DNA of 41,068 nt from contig JBIKVM010000006.1 of assembly GCA_044356825.1 (NCBI GenBank), positions 1 through 41,068 of the forward strand, read 5' to 3'. Under the pieces are notes generated by a model that saw nothing but the letters and a program-made list of their open reading frames with translations, was not told the origin of the DNA and searched no databases. This DNA comes from JAUREX01 sp044356825 (GTDB taxonomy: Bacteria; Pseudomonadota; Alphaproteobacteria; Rhodobacterales; Rhodobacteraceae). This document shows, piece after piece, positions 32,432 to 39,909 of this stretch (the first letter of the stretch is position 1; each line of letters begins with the position of its first letter). The translations under genes and the position numbers were made by a program.

Positions 32432-33130
32432 TCAGGTGGCCCGCGGTCCGATCCTGACCTTCATGGGCTGAAGGCCGTCGACGCTGCAATCGAGAATGTC
32501 GCCCGTCACGACAGCCCCGACACCGGCGGGTGTGCCCGTCATGATGATGTCGCCCGCCATCAGGCGATGCTGCTCGGAGAGCTTGGCGATGATCTCGTCC
32601 GTCTTCCAGATCATGAGCGAGATGTCGGCATCTTGCCGGACCGTGCCGTTGACGGAGAGGCGCACATGCCCCCGGGTCAGGATCCCGCAGTCGGTGGCGC
32701 GCGTCACCGGACCCACAGGCGCCGAATGGTCGAAGGCCTTCGTGACCTCCCACGGCAGCCCCTTGGCAAGGGCGGCGGCCTGATGGTCGCGCCGCGTCAT
32801 GTCGAGGCCCACCGCATAGCCGAAGATGTGGCGCGAGGCTTCGGACACAGGAATGTCATAGCCCCCCGATTTCAGCGCCACCACCAGTTCGCATTCGTAA
32901 TGGAAGTTCGTCGTGAAGACCGGATAGGGAATGCCCCCGCCGTTGCGCACGATCGCGTCGGCGGGCTTCATGAAGACCACGGGCGGGTCGCGCTCGTCGG
33001 CGTTCATCTCGTGGATGTGGGCAAGATAGTTCTTGCCGATGCAATAGACGCGGCGGACCGGAAACTTCTCGTCGGTACCGGCGATGTCGAGATAGGCACG
33101 ATCCGGGGGGGGCATGGCAAATGAGGTCAT
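32432..33130 (-). CDS. Fumarylacetoacetate hydrolase (FAH) family protein, fumarylpyruvate hydrolase-like
   Basis: A 232-residue hydrolase/decarboxylase. FPVRRVYCIGKNYLAHIHEM, VFMKPADAIV and TTNFHYECELVVALKSGG supply the metal-binding Glu pair. HIFGYAVGLDMTRRDHQ provides the Asp ligand. PWEVTKAFDHSAPVGPV and MAGDIIMTGTPAGVGAV complete the FAH C-terminal pattern. The TRRDHQ and KAFDxSAP segments are closest, from memory, to fumarylpyruvate hydrolases of gentisate catabolism, but no ring-cleavage dioxygenase is present here. The ATG at 33130 has agaagga upstream; a longer frame extends into the AT-rich promoter region and is rejected. First gene of the two-gene minus-strand unit. Confidence 0.9.
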   Translation of the reverse strand: MTSFAMPPPDRAYLDIAGTDEKFPVRRVYCIGKNYLAHIHEMNADERDPPVVFMKPADAIVRNGGGIPYPVFTTNFHYECELVVALKSGGYDIPVSEASRHIFGYAVGLDMTRRDHQAAALAKGLPWEVTKAFDHSAPVGPVTRATDCGILTRGHVRLSVNGTVRQDADISLMIWKTDEIIAKLSEQHRLMAGDIIMTGTPAGVGAVVTGDILDCSVDGLQPMKVRIGPRAT

Positions 33131-33366
33131 CGGCTGTCCTTCTGGAAGAGGGGCGGGCCGACCCGGAGCCGGGTCGAGTCGAGTCGATGGCGGCAGGATT
33201 TCGCGCAATCTGCGGCAGTTCAAGATACAAAGCGACATGCTCGATGCAGACATATATTTTTTTGGACATTCATCCAGAATCATATAGTTTTCTTCCTGCG
33301 CCTCCGGGCGAACGAAGGGTCGAAGTTTGTCCGCGCGTGACGGGCACCAAGGGAGGAGAACCCAGC
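33131..33366. promoter_or_regulatory. Divergent AT-rich promoter/operator region
   Basis: The 236 bases between the FAH-family gene and the binding-protein gene include a strongly AT-rich core (33236-33295). On the plus strand ttggac (33262-33267) and tatagt (33283-33288) form a possible promoter with a short 15-base spacer. Within it tgga-N6-tcca (33263-33276) is an inverted repeat that could bind the GntR-type regulator at 34556-35260. A triple gtcga repeat lies at 33173-33187. All inferred. Confidence 0.35.
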
Positions 33367-34398
33367 ATGACCATGACTACGACACTGAGCCGCCGCAGTT
33401 TCGGCCTTCTGGCGGCCGGCGGGGCAGCCAGCCTCGTGATCGGGGCACCGGCAATCGTTCGGGCCCAGACGGCCGTGACATTCGCGGTGCCGAACCCCTC
33501 GGCACTGACGTGGCTTCCCTACTGGGTGGCGGTCGGCGAGGGCTACTTCGCCGAAGAAGGTCTCGATCTGCGTCTGGAAGCGGTGGATGGATCGTCCTCG
33601 GTGCTGCAGGCGATGTCGGCCGGTCAGGCACAGATCGGGGCGCCCGGCCCGGGTCCGACGCTCGGCGCGCGCTCTCGCGGGATCGATGTCAAGTTCCTCT
33701 ACAACCTTTATCCCAAGTCGGTGTTCGGCATCCTCGTGAAGGCCGACAGCGCGGCGCAGACCCCCGCCGACCTCAAGGGCACGGTGATCGGCGTCGGCAC
33801 GGCGGACGGGGCGGAGGTGTCCTTCACCCGCGCCATCATGACCGATCTCGGGTTCAAGGACGGTACCGATTACACCTTCCTGCCGGTGGGCGATGGCGGC
33901 ACCGCAGCGGTGGCCTTCCTGCGCGATGAGGTGGGCAGCTATGCCGGCGCCGTCTCGGATGCCGCGATCCTCGCCGCGCGCGGCCTGACCCTGCGCGAGA
34001 TCACGCCCGAGGCCTATCTCGGCTTTTTCGGCAACGGCATCGCGATGCTCGAAAGCCAGCTTGCAGCGACACCCGACCTTGCACCGAAGTTCGGGCGCGC
34101 CCTCGTGCGCGGCATCCGCTTCGCCTCGGACGCCGCCAACAAGGAGAAGGCGCTCGCCCATTGCGCGGCCGGCAACCCGCAGGAAGGCGAGCAGGATTAT
34201 GCGGCCTCGCTCTATGACGGGGTGGTGCACCGCATGACGCCGACGGACGCCTTCATCGGACAGGGCTACGGCTACCAGCCGCCCGAGCACTGGCAGCGCA
34301 TCCACGATTCGGCCGTTGCCTCGGGTGCGCTCCAGGCCCCGCTTGAGGACCTTGCGGCGGTCTACACGAACGACTTCGTGGCCGGCTGGAACGCCTGA
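33367..34398 (+). CDS. ABC transporter substrate-binding protein, NMT1/SsuA-TauA type, Tat-exported
   Basis: A 343-residue periplasmic binding protein. The signal is of the twin-arginine kind: LSRRSFGLLAAGG, a mild hydrophobic core, then APAIVRAQ. The mature part starts VTFAVPNPSALTWLPYWVAVGEGYFAEEGLDLRLE, the classic opening of NitT/TauT-type (NMT1) binding proteins. QAMSAGQAQIGAPGPGPTL follows, and hinge regions TPADLKGTVIGVG and VGDGGTAAVAFLRDEVG. No permease or ATPase partner gene is adjacent, so it is an orphan in this locus. Possible ligands include thiamine-precursor-like, sulfonate or aromatic compounds; the neighbours favour an organic acid. The ATG at 33367 has a strong ggagga site. 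Confidence 0.88.
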   Translation: MTMTTTLSRRSFGLLAAGGAASLVIGAPAIVRAQTAVTFAVPNPSALTWLPYWVAVGEGYFAEEGLDLRLEAVDGSSSVLQAMSAGQAQIGAPGPGPTLGARSRGIDVKFLYNLYPKSVFGILVKADSAAQTPADLKGTVIGVGTADGAEVSFTRAIMTDLGFKDGTDYTFLPVGDGGTAAVAFLRDEVGSYAGAVSDAAILAARGLTLREITPEAYLGFFGNGIAMLESQLAATPDLAPKFGRALVRGIRFASDAANKEKALAHCAAGNPQEGEQDYAASLYDGVVHRMTPTDAFIGQGYGYQPPEHWQRIHDSAVASGALQAPLEDLAAVYTNDFVAGWNA

Positions 34399-34430
34399 TG
34401 CAGACAGCCGGGCGTCGCATGCCCGGCATC

Positions 34431-34458
34431 GGACCGGCCGCATGCGGGTGGCCGGTCC
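34431..34458 (+). terminator. Hairpin after the binding-protein gene
   Basis: Arms ggaccggcc (34431-34439) and ggccggtcc (34450-34458) flank a 10-base loop, 33 bases after the stop. No immediate T-run follows (a short ctttcctttt comes about 18 bases later), so this may be a partial terminator or mRNA stabiliser between the binding-protein gene and the regulator gene. Confidence 0.45.
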
Positions 34459-34555
34459 GCTTCGATCGACAGGGTCCTTTCCTTTTGCCCGGCGCAAAGG
34501 CAATGTCCGCGACGTGGGCGGCGCCTCCCGCATGCCTGATCCAGGATGGGCTCTG

Positions 34556-35260
34556 ATGAACGTCTCCGACAAGGCTCTGGGCGATCCGCGCAACCTCTCG
34601 GAACAGGCCCATGAGCGCATCCGGCGCGACATCCTGCGCGGAGAGTTGTTCCCGGGCGAGAAGCTGCAGCTCGAGGCGATTTCGGAACGCTACGGCATCG
34701 GCATCGTGCCCGTGCGCGAAGCACTGAACCGGCTGTCGTCCGAGGGGCTTGTCGCGCGCCGCAGCCAGCGCGGCTTCTTCGTGAGCGAGATCTCGATGGC
34801 CGCGCTCGAGGAACTGGTCAAGACGCGGATCTGGCTCGAGACGCTCGCCTTGCGGGAATCGATCGCGCGCGGCGGCGAAGCGTGGGAAGAGGACCTCGTG
34901 CTCGCCTATCATCGTCTCGCGCGGACAAACCGCCGCATGCCGCCCGAGGCAGGGCGCGAATTGTCCGAGGAGTGGGAACTGCGGCACACCGAGTTCCACA
35001 TGTTGCTGCTCGGGCAGTGCGGATCGTCGTGGTTGCTCGGCTTTTGCTCGACGATGATGGATCAGGCGGCGCGCTATCGCAACCTGTCGATGAACGTCCA
35101 CCCGAGCTTGCAGCGGCGCGAGGGTGCCACGGCCGAGCACGAGGCATTGCTGCAAGCGACGCTCGACCGGGATGCGGACCGCGCCTGTGGGTTGCTGTCC
35201 GAGCACTACACGATCACCTATGAGGGGCTCCGCGCGGCGATCGAGAGCAGCACGGTCTGA
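34556..35260 (+). CDS. GntR family transcriptional regulator, FCD (FadR-like) subfamily
   Basis: A 234-residue DNA-binding regulator. The winged-helix domain at residues about 10-78 reads SEQAHERIRRDILRGELFPGEKLQLEAISERYGIG, VPVREALNRLSSEGLV and RRSQRGFFVSEIS, all diagnostic for GntR. The all-helical FCD effector domain at about 85-225 has the metal/ligand residues in ELRHTEFHMLLL, STMMDQAARYR, EHEALLQATLDRDADRA and LLSEHYTITYEG (Asp and His ligands kept). It likely controls the divergent HIBADH/FAH unit and the binding-protein gene in response to an organic acid; that is inference from gene order. The ATG at 34556 has aggatgg upstream; an in-frame ATG at 34532 is an alternative. Confidence 0.92.
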   Translation: MNVSDKALGDPRNLSEQAHERIRRDILRGELFPGEKLQLEAISERYGIGIVPVREALNRLSSEGLVARRSQRGFFVSEISMAALEELVKTRIWLETLALRESIARGGEAWEEDLVLAYHRLARTNRRMPPEAGRELSEEWELRHTEFHMLLLGQCGSSWLLGFCSTMMDQAARYRNLSMNVHPSLQRREGATAEHEALLQATLDRDADRACGLLSEHYTITYEGLRAAIESSTV

Positions 35261-35268
35261 GGCAACGG

Positions 35269-36510
35269 TCAGCGCCGCCCGACGCGGCCCATCGCGCCGA
35301 AGGCCAGCGCCGCCATCACCCCCGCCGCAGCCAGGCAGAGCGGCAGCCCCCCCGCCTGATAGCTGAGCCCCGACAGGAGCGTCCCCGCAAGCCGCCCCGC
35401 CGCGTTCGCCATGTAGTAGAACCCCACGTCGCGGGTGATCCGCCCGGCATCCCCGAAGGCGAGGATGAGGTAGGAATGGACCGCCGAATTGATCGCGAAC
35501 ACCGCGCCGAACAGCAGGAGCCCCGCCACCAGCGTGGCCGTCAGCCATGGCGCGGGGCCGTCCGCGAGCCAGGCGGCAAGCGCGAGCGCAAGCGGGATCG
35601 GCACCAGCGCGCCCGACCAGCGCACGGCGAGGCGGACCGTCTCGGCCTCGGGCTGGCCCTTCGCGCCGAGGATGCGGGGGGCGAGCGCCTGCACCCCGCC
35701 ATAGGCGATGATCCAGAGCGCCATGAATCCGCCCACCAGAAAGAACGCCTCGCGCCGGCCCTCGGCCGTGCCGTCCGACAGCACCGCCTGAAAATAGATC
35801 GGGATGCCCACGACGAACCATACGTCGCGCGCCCCGAAGAGAAAGAGCCGCGCGAGCGAGAGCCGGTTGATCCGGCCGTCGCGCGACCGCCAGCCGCTCC
35901 AGGCCTCTTCGCCCTTCATCCGCCCCGGCAGCCCCTCGGGCAAGAACAGCACGACGGCGACGAGGATCGCGGCCAGCACCGCCGCCATCCCCCAGACCGC
36001 CGCCTCGAACCCCGCGAGCGCGAGCATCGCCGCGCCGATGAAGAAGCCGAGCCCCTTGATCGCGTTCTTCGACCCCGTGAGGCGCGCGACCCAGCCGAAA
36101 AGCGCCCCCTCGGGCGCGAGCAGCTTCACCGCCGATTTCGAAGACATCTTGGCAAGGTCCTTCGCGACCCCCGACACCCCCTGCACCGCCATGACGAAGG
36201 CCACCGACGCCGCGATCCCCCATGCCGGATCGAGCTGCGCGAGCGCCACCAGCGCGCCGATCTGGAGCGCGAGCCCGCCATAGAGCGTCGCCGCCAGCCC
36301 GAAGCGCGCCGCCAGCCAGCCCGCGGCAAGGTTCGTCGCGATGCCCGCGAGTTCGTAGAGCAGAAACAGCCACGCGAGCTCGACGGGCGAGAAGCCGAGC
36401 GCGTTGAAGTGCAAGAGCACCAGCATCCGGAGCGCGCCGTCGGTCAGCATGAAGGCCCAATAGGCGGCCGTCACCGCCCCGTAGGCGCGCAGCGGCGAGC
36501 CAGCGGTCAC
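35269..36510 (-). CDS. arsJ: Organoarsenical (1-arseno-3-phosphoglycerate) efflux transporter ArsJ
   Basis: A 413-residue major-facilitator permease of the inner membrane. Recognised from the ArsJ opening YGAVTAAYWAFMLTDGALRML and VLLHFNALGFSPVELAWLFLLYE, then GIATNLAAGWLAARFGL and the central loop KDLAKMSSKSAVKLLAPE with LTGSKNAIKGLGFFIG, all characteristic of this family. ArsJ expels 1-arseno-3-phosphoglycerate, the unstable product of GAPDH using arsenate instead of phosphate. The next gene upstream is exactly that GAPDH. The GTG at 36510 overlaps its stop (GTGA); longer frames only run back into gapdh. It is the last gene of the ars operon and convergent with the GntR gene. Confidence 0.92.
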   Translation of the reverse strand: MTAGSPLRAYGAVTAAYWAFMLTDGALRMLVLLHFNALGFSPVELAWLFLLYELAGIATNLAAGWLAARFGLAATLYGGLALQIGALVALAQLDPAWGIAASVAFVMAVQGVSGVAKDLAKMSSKSAVKLLAPEGALFGWVARLTGSKNAIKGLGFFIGAAMLALAGFEAAVWGMAAVLAAILVAVVLFLPEGLPGRMKGEEAWSGWRSRDGRINRLSLARLFLFGARDVWFVVGIPIYFQAVLSDGTAEGRREAFFLVGGFMALWIIAYGGVQALAPRILGAKGQPEAETVRLAVRWSGALVPIPLALALAAWLADGPAPWLTATLVAGLLLFGAVFAINSAVHSYLILAFGDAGRITRDVGFYYMANAAGRLAGTLLSGLSYQAGGLPLCLAAAGVMAALAFGAMGRVGRR

Positions 36511-37514
36511 ATCCGCCCCGCGACCATCCGCACGATGTCGGCCATGCGGCAGGCATAGCCCCATTCGTTGTCATACCACGCATAGACCTTGAGCTGCGTG
36601 CCGTTGACGACCATTGTCGAAGGCCCGTCCACGATGGCCGAGCGCCGGTCGCCCCGGAAATCGCCCGAGACGAGCGGGCGCGCCTCGAAGCCCAGGATGC
36701 CGCGAAGCGGCCCCTCGGCGGCGGCGGCGAAGAGGGCGTTCACCTCATCCGCCGTCGTCGCGCGCGCGAGTTCGAACACCGCGTCGGTCAGCGAGGCATT
36801 AAGCAGCGGCACCCGCACCGCATGGCCGTTCAGCCGCCCCTTGAGTTCGGGATAGATGAGGGTGATCGCCGTCGCGCTCCCGGTCGTCGTGGGGATGAGG
36901 TTCAGAAGCGCCGAGCGCGCGCGGCGCATGTCCTTGGCGGGCCGGTCGACGATGGTCTGGGTATTGGTCACGTCGTGGATCGTCGTGATCATGCCGTGGC
37001 GGATGCCGAGGGCCTCGTGGATGACCTTCACCACCGGGGCGAGGCAGTTCGTCGTGCAGGAGGCGGCCGTCAGGAGCGGCTGCGTGCCATCGTAGAGGTG
37101 GTGGTTGACGCCATAGACGAGGTTCAGCGCGCCGCCGTCCTTGACCGGCGCGCTGACGATGACCTTCGCGACCCCGGCCGCGAAATAGGGCGCGACCTTC
37201 GCCGCCGTCTTGAAGACGCCCGTGCAGTCGATGACGATATCGACGCCGAGGGCCGCGAGCGGCAGCGCCTCGATCGTGCGTTCCTGCGCGAGCGCGATGG
37301 GCCGGCCCGCGATCACGAGCGCCCCCTCGGTTGCCCTGAGCGGCGTCGCCCAGCGGCCGTGCACGCTGTCGAACTCCATGAGCAGCGCGTGCTGCGCGGC
37401 ATCGCCCGCGGCGTCGTTCACGAGCACGATCTCACCGCCCGCGCCCGTGTCGATGAGGTCGCGCAGCACGAGTTTTCCGATCCGGCCGAGGCCGTTCAGC
37501 GCGATGCGGGGCAT
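36507..37514 (-). CDS. ArsJ-associated glyceraldehyde-3-phosphate dehydrogenase
   Basis: A 335-residue GAPDH. The NAD-binding N terminus is MPRIALNGLGRIGKLVLRDLI, and the catalytic motif is AASCTTNCLAPVVKV with the active-site Cys. TIHDVTNTQTIVDRPAKDMRRARSALLNLIPTTTGSA and VRVPLLNASLTDAVFEL complete the substrate region; the end is VYAWYDNEWGYACRMADIVR. The ars-linked GAPDH uses arsenate to make 1-arseno-3-phosphoglycerate for ArsJ. The T-Q in TNTQTIVD (instead of the glycolytic S/TNDQ) and the overall form fit the ars-type paralogue. It lies 3 bases after the arsRC stop and overlaps arsJ by 4 bases, giving a tightly coupled three-gene operon. Confidence 0.93.
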   Translation of the reverse strand: MPRIALNGLGRIGKLVLRDLIDTGAGGEIVLVNDAAGDAAQHALLMEFDSVHGRWATPLRATEGALVIAGRPIALAQERTIEALPLAALGVDIVIDCTGVFKTAAKVAPYFAAGVAKVIVSAPVKDGGALNLVYGVNHHLYDGTQPLLTAASCTTNCLAPVVKVIHEALGIRHGMITTIHDVTNTQTIVDRPAKDMRRARSALLNLIPTTTGSATAITLIYPELKGRLNGHAVRVPLLNASLTDAVFELARATTADEVNALFAAAAEGPLRGILGFEARPLVSGDFRGDRRSAIVDGPSTMVVNGTQLKVYAWYDNEWGYACRMADIVRMVAGRM

Positions 37515-37517
37515 GGC

Positions 37518-38354
37518 CTAGACCCCCTCGGCGCCGGTGCCGATGGCATCGACGCGCGCCTGCAGCGACAGCCGGCTCAGGCTGTCGAAGGGAAGTTCGA
37601 CAAAGGCCGCGATCCGCCGGCGCAGGCCGGCGTAGGTCTGGGCGAAGACGAGCGCCCTTTCGGCGTCCGTGCCGCCCGCCTTCACCGGGTCGGGCATGCC
37701 CCAATGGCCGGTGATGGGCTGGCCCGGCCAGGGCGGGCATTCCTCGGCGGCGGCCGTGTCGCAGACGGTGAAGACGAAATCCATCGGGGTCGCGCCCGGT
37801 TGCTGGAATTCCGAGACATGCTTGGAGCGCAGCGCCGAGACATCGTGCCCGTTGCGCCGCAGCACCTCGAGCGCGAAGGGGTTCAGCGCGGTGTTGGGGC
37901 GCACGCCGGCCGAGAAGGCCTGGAACTTGCCCCGCCCCAGATCGCGCAACAGCGCCTCGGCAGAGATCGAGCGGGCGGAATTGCCTGTGCAGATGAACAG
38001 GACGTCGAAATCGGTCTCGCGCATGGCGAACTCCCTCCGGGTGGCGAGGATGGGGGCGAGCAGGTCGGGCCGGGCACGGCCCACATCGAGCGCGAGGTAG
38101 CCGATCAGCGCCTCGGCCGTATCGAGATCGACGGCATAACGCAGCGAGCGGCCCTCGCGCGTCACGCGGATCAGGCGCGCGGCCTGAAGGTCTGCCAGAT
38201 GGTGCGAGAGCGTGTTGGGCCGCACACCGAGCATCCGCGCGATCTCGGTCGGCCGCGCGCCGAGCGGCACGCACCGCATGAGCAGGCGCAAGACTGCGAG
38301 CCGGCCGGGATGGCCGAGCGTCGCGAAGGCAAGGGATGCCGATGACATTTCCAT
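37518..38354 (-). CDS. ArsR regulator - arsenate reductase (ArsC, LMW-phosphatase type) fusion
   Basis: A 278-residue two-domain protein. Residues about 1-105 are an ArsR winged helix: LGHPGRLAVLRLLMRCVPLGARPTEIARML, RPNTLSHHLADLQAARLI and RVTREGRSLRYAVD. Residues about 115-255 are a low-molecular-weight-phosphatase-like arsenate reductase: P-loop FICTGNSARS with nucleophile Cys122, then AFSAGVRPNTALNPFALEVL, HVSEFQ and FVFTVCDTAAAEECPPWPGQP. The last contains the two further redox cysteines and the Asp/Trp-Pro-Gly block. No ELCVCDL metal site is present in the ArsR part; its only cysteine is in MRCVP. The ATG at 38354 heads the operon and is divergent from the pcp unit. Confidence 0.9.
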   Translation of the reverse strand: MEMSSASLAFATLGHPGRLAVLRLLMRCVPLGARPTEIARMLGVRPNTLSHHLADLQAARLIRVTREGRSLRYAVDLDTAEALIGYLALDVGRARPDLLAPILATRREFAMRETDFDVLFICTGNSARSISAEALLRDLGRGKFQAFSAGVRPNTALNPFALEVLRRNGHDVSALRSKHVSEFQQPGATPMDFVFTVCDTAAAEECPPWPGQPITGHWGMPDPVKAGGTDAERALVFAQTYAGLRRRIAAFVELPFDSLSRLSLQARVDAIGTGAEGV

Positions 38355-38389
38355 GATGCGTGAATATCGGAACTGTTTGCCTCGGGCCA

Positions 38390-38407
38390 GTGAAGGTTTG
38401 ATGACAG
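38390..38407 (-). promoter_or_regulatory. PHO-box-like sequence upstream of the ars operon
   Basis: Read on the minus strand the site is ctgtcat-caaa-ccttcac. The first heptamer is identical to the Pho-box half-site, the 4-base spacer is right, and the second half matches ctgtcac at 5 of 7 positions. It ends 36 bases before the arsRC ATG. Overlapping it is a perfect inverted repeat gacag-tc-ctgtc (38403-38414), which could instead be the ArsR operator. Function untested. Confidence 0.35.
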
Positions 38408-38500
38408 TCCTGTCGCATGACCGATGCCGCCCGGATCGGGGTTGCGCCCCTGCCGCGCTTGGGGTCATCCTTGCGCGGCAGGAGGGGGTCGGGGGTGGGC

Positions 38501-39157
38501 ATGATCCTTGTCACGGGGTTTCAGGGCTATGGCGGGCGCAGTGCGAACCCGGCCGAGGCCGTCGCGATGGCGCTCGATGGCACCGCCATTGCCGGCATGG
38601 CGGTGCGGGGTGTGGCCCTGCCAGTCGAGTTCCACGCGGTGCGGCGGATCGTTCCCGACCTGATCGACGCGTTGCGGCCGCGGATCGTCCTCTCGCTCGG
38701 GCTCTGGCCGGGTGAGGCGATGATCCGCCTCGAACGGGTAGCGGCGAATTGGTCGGTGTTCGAGATGCCCGACATGGCCGGCCACCGCCAGATCGGTGCC
38801 GTTCTGGCCGGCGGTCCGGACGGTCATCTCTCGACCCTGCCGCACGACGCGATCGAGGCGCGGCTGCGCGCGGCGGGCATTCCCTGCCGCCAGTCCGGCA
38901 GCGCGGGCACGTATCTGTGCAACGCGCTCTCCTACCTCGTGCTCGACCACTGCCGGCGCAGCCATCCGGGCACGCGGGCGGGGTTCGTGCATTTGCCCTA
39001 TCTGCCGGCGCAGGTGGCGGCACTGCTCGATGAACTGGCCGCGGCGGGCACGCTCGAACAGCACCAGCGCGCCGATTACGCCTCGATGGGCCTTGCCATG
39101 ATGATCGAGGCGATCCGCCTTGCGCTGGCGACCACGGCCGGGACATTCGCGCCATGA
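38501..39157 (+). CDS. pcp: Pyroglutamyl-peptidase I (pyrrolidone carboxyl peptidase)
   Basis: A 218-residue cytoplasmic cysteine peptidase (family C15) that removes N-terminal 5-oxoproline from peptides. The start is MILVTGFQGYGGRSANPAE, a variant of the usual VTGFxPFGGxxxNPS. The catalytic triad is readable: Glu72 in LGLWPGEAMIRLERVA, Cys140 in SAGTYLCNALSY and His164 in FVHLPYLPAQ. Length is normal (about 215). The ATG at 38501 follows gaggggg; a longer frame lacks support. It is followed 16 bases later by pxpB, so the released 5-oxoproline would be handed to 5-oxoprolinase encoded in the same operon. Confidence 0.92.
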   Translation: MILVTGFQGYGGRSANPAEAVAMALDGTAIAGMAVRGVALPVEFHAVRRIVPDLIDALRPRIVLSLGLWPGEAMIRLERVAANWSVFEMPDMAGHRQIGAVLAGGPDGHLSTLPHDAIEARLRAAGIPCRQSGSAGTYLCNALSYLVLDHCRRSHPGTRAGFVHLPYLPAQVAALLDELAAAGTLEQHQRADYASMGLAMMIEAIRLALATTAGTFAP

Positions 39158-39173
39158 TCCGCAGGGGCCGCGG

Positions 39174-39908
39174 GTGAAGATCCTGGCCGTACGCCCGCTT
39201 GCCGATCGGGCGGTGACACTCGATCTGGCCGAGGCGCCCGGGGCTGATGCCGCCGCGGCCGTCGGCGCCGCGCTGCGCGCGATCGAGGCGGCGGCGGCGG
39301 CGGGCGCGCTCGCGGGACTTGAAGAGGCGGCGGGCGCCTTCTGCTCGGTGACACTGCATTACGATCCCTGCGCGACATCGCAGGCGGTGCTGGTCGGCAA
39401 GCTGCACGAGATCCTTGCGCCCGTTGCACGGGCCGAGGCCGCAGAGGGCGTGCTGTGGCAGCTGCCCTGCTGCTACGAGGCGCCCCACGCCATCGACCTG
39501 ACCGATCTTGCCGCCTTCCTCGGCCTGCCCGCGGCGGAGATCGCGGCACGCCACGCGGGGGTCGAGTTCCGCGTCCACGCCCTGGGCTTTCTGCCGGGCC
39601 TGCCGTTTCTGGGCGAGTTGCCGCCCGACCTCGCACGGCCGCGCAGGACAGAACCGCGCACGGCCGTTCCGGCCGGATCGGTCGCGATCGCCAACCGGAT
39701 GTGCGTGATCTACCCTTGGATCAGTCCGGGCGGCTGGCATATCGTCGGAGCCTGCCCGGTGCCGCTCTTCGATGCGGGGCGGGCGGTGCCCGCGCTTCTG
39801 GGCGTGGGCGACCGGGTGCGCTTCATTCCGGTTGCGGCGGCGGAATTCGACCGGATCGCTGCAGATGCGGGCCGGACCGATCCCGCAATCTACCGGGTCG
39901 GGGGCTGA
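39174..39908 (+). CDS. pxpB: 5-oxoprolinase subunit PxpB (KipI family)
   Basis: A 244-residue subunit of the ATP-dependent prokaryotic 5-oxoprolinase PxpABC. It starts with GTG (VKILAVRPLADRAVTLDL) and has the KipI/Allophanate-hydrolase C-terminal-like fold: VTLHYDPCATS, LPCCYEAPHAIDLTDLAAFLGL, EFRVHALGFLPGLPFLGELPP and RTEPRTAVPAGSVAIANRMCVIYPWISPGGWHIVG. GFLPGLPFLG and the P-A-G-S-V-A-I segment are the family's signature. The GTG at 39174 is selected because aggggc precedes it and homologues begin close to this strand. It is followed one base later by pxpC. Confidence 0.93.
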   Translation: MKILAVRPLADRAVTLDLAEAPGADAAAAVGAALRAIEAAAAAGALAGLEEAAGAFCSVTLHYDPCATSQAVLVGKLHEILAPVARAEAAEGVLWQLPCCYEAPHAIDLTDLAAFLGLPAAEIAARHAGVEFRVHALGFLPGLPFLGELPPDLARPRRTEPRTAVPAGSVAIANRMCVIYPWISPGGWHIVGACPVPLFDAGRAVPALLGVGDRVRFIPVAAAEFDRIAADAGRTDPAIYRVGG

Positions 39909-39909
39909 G

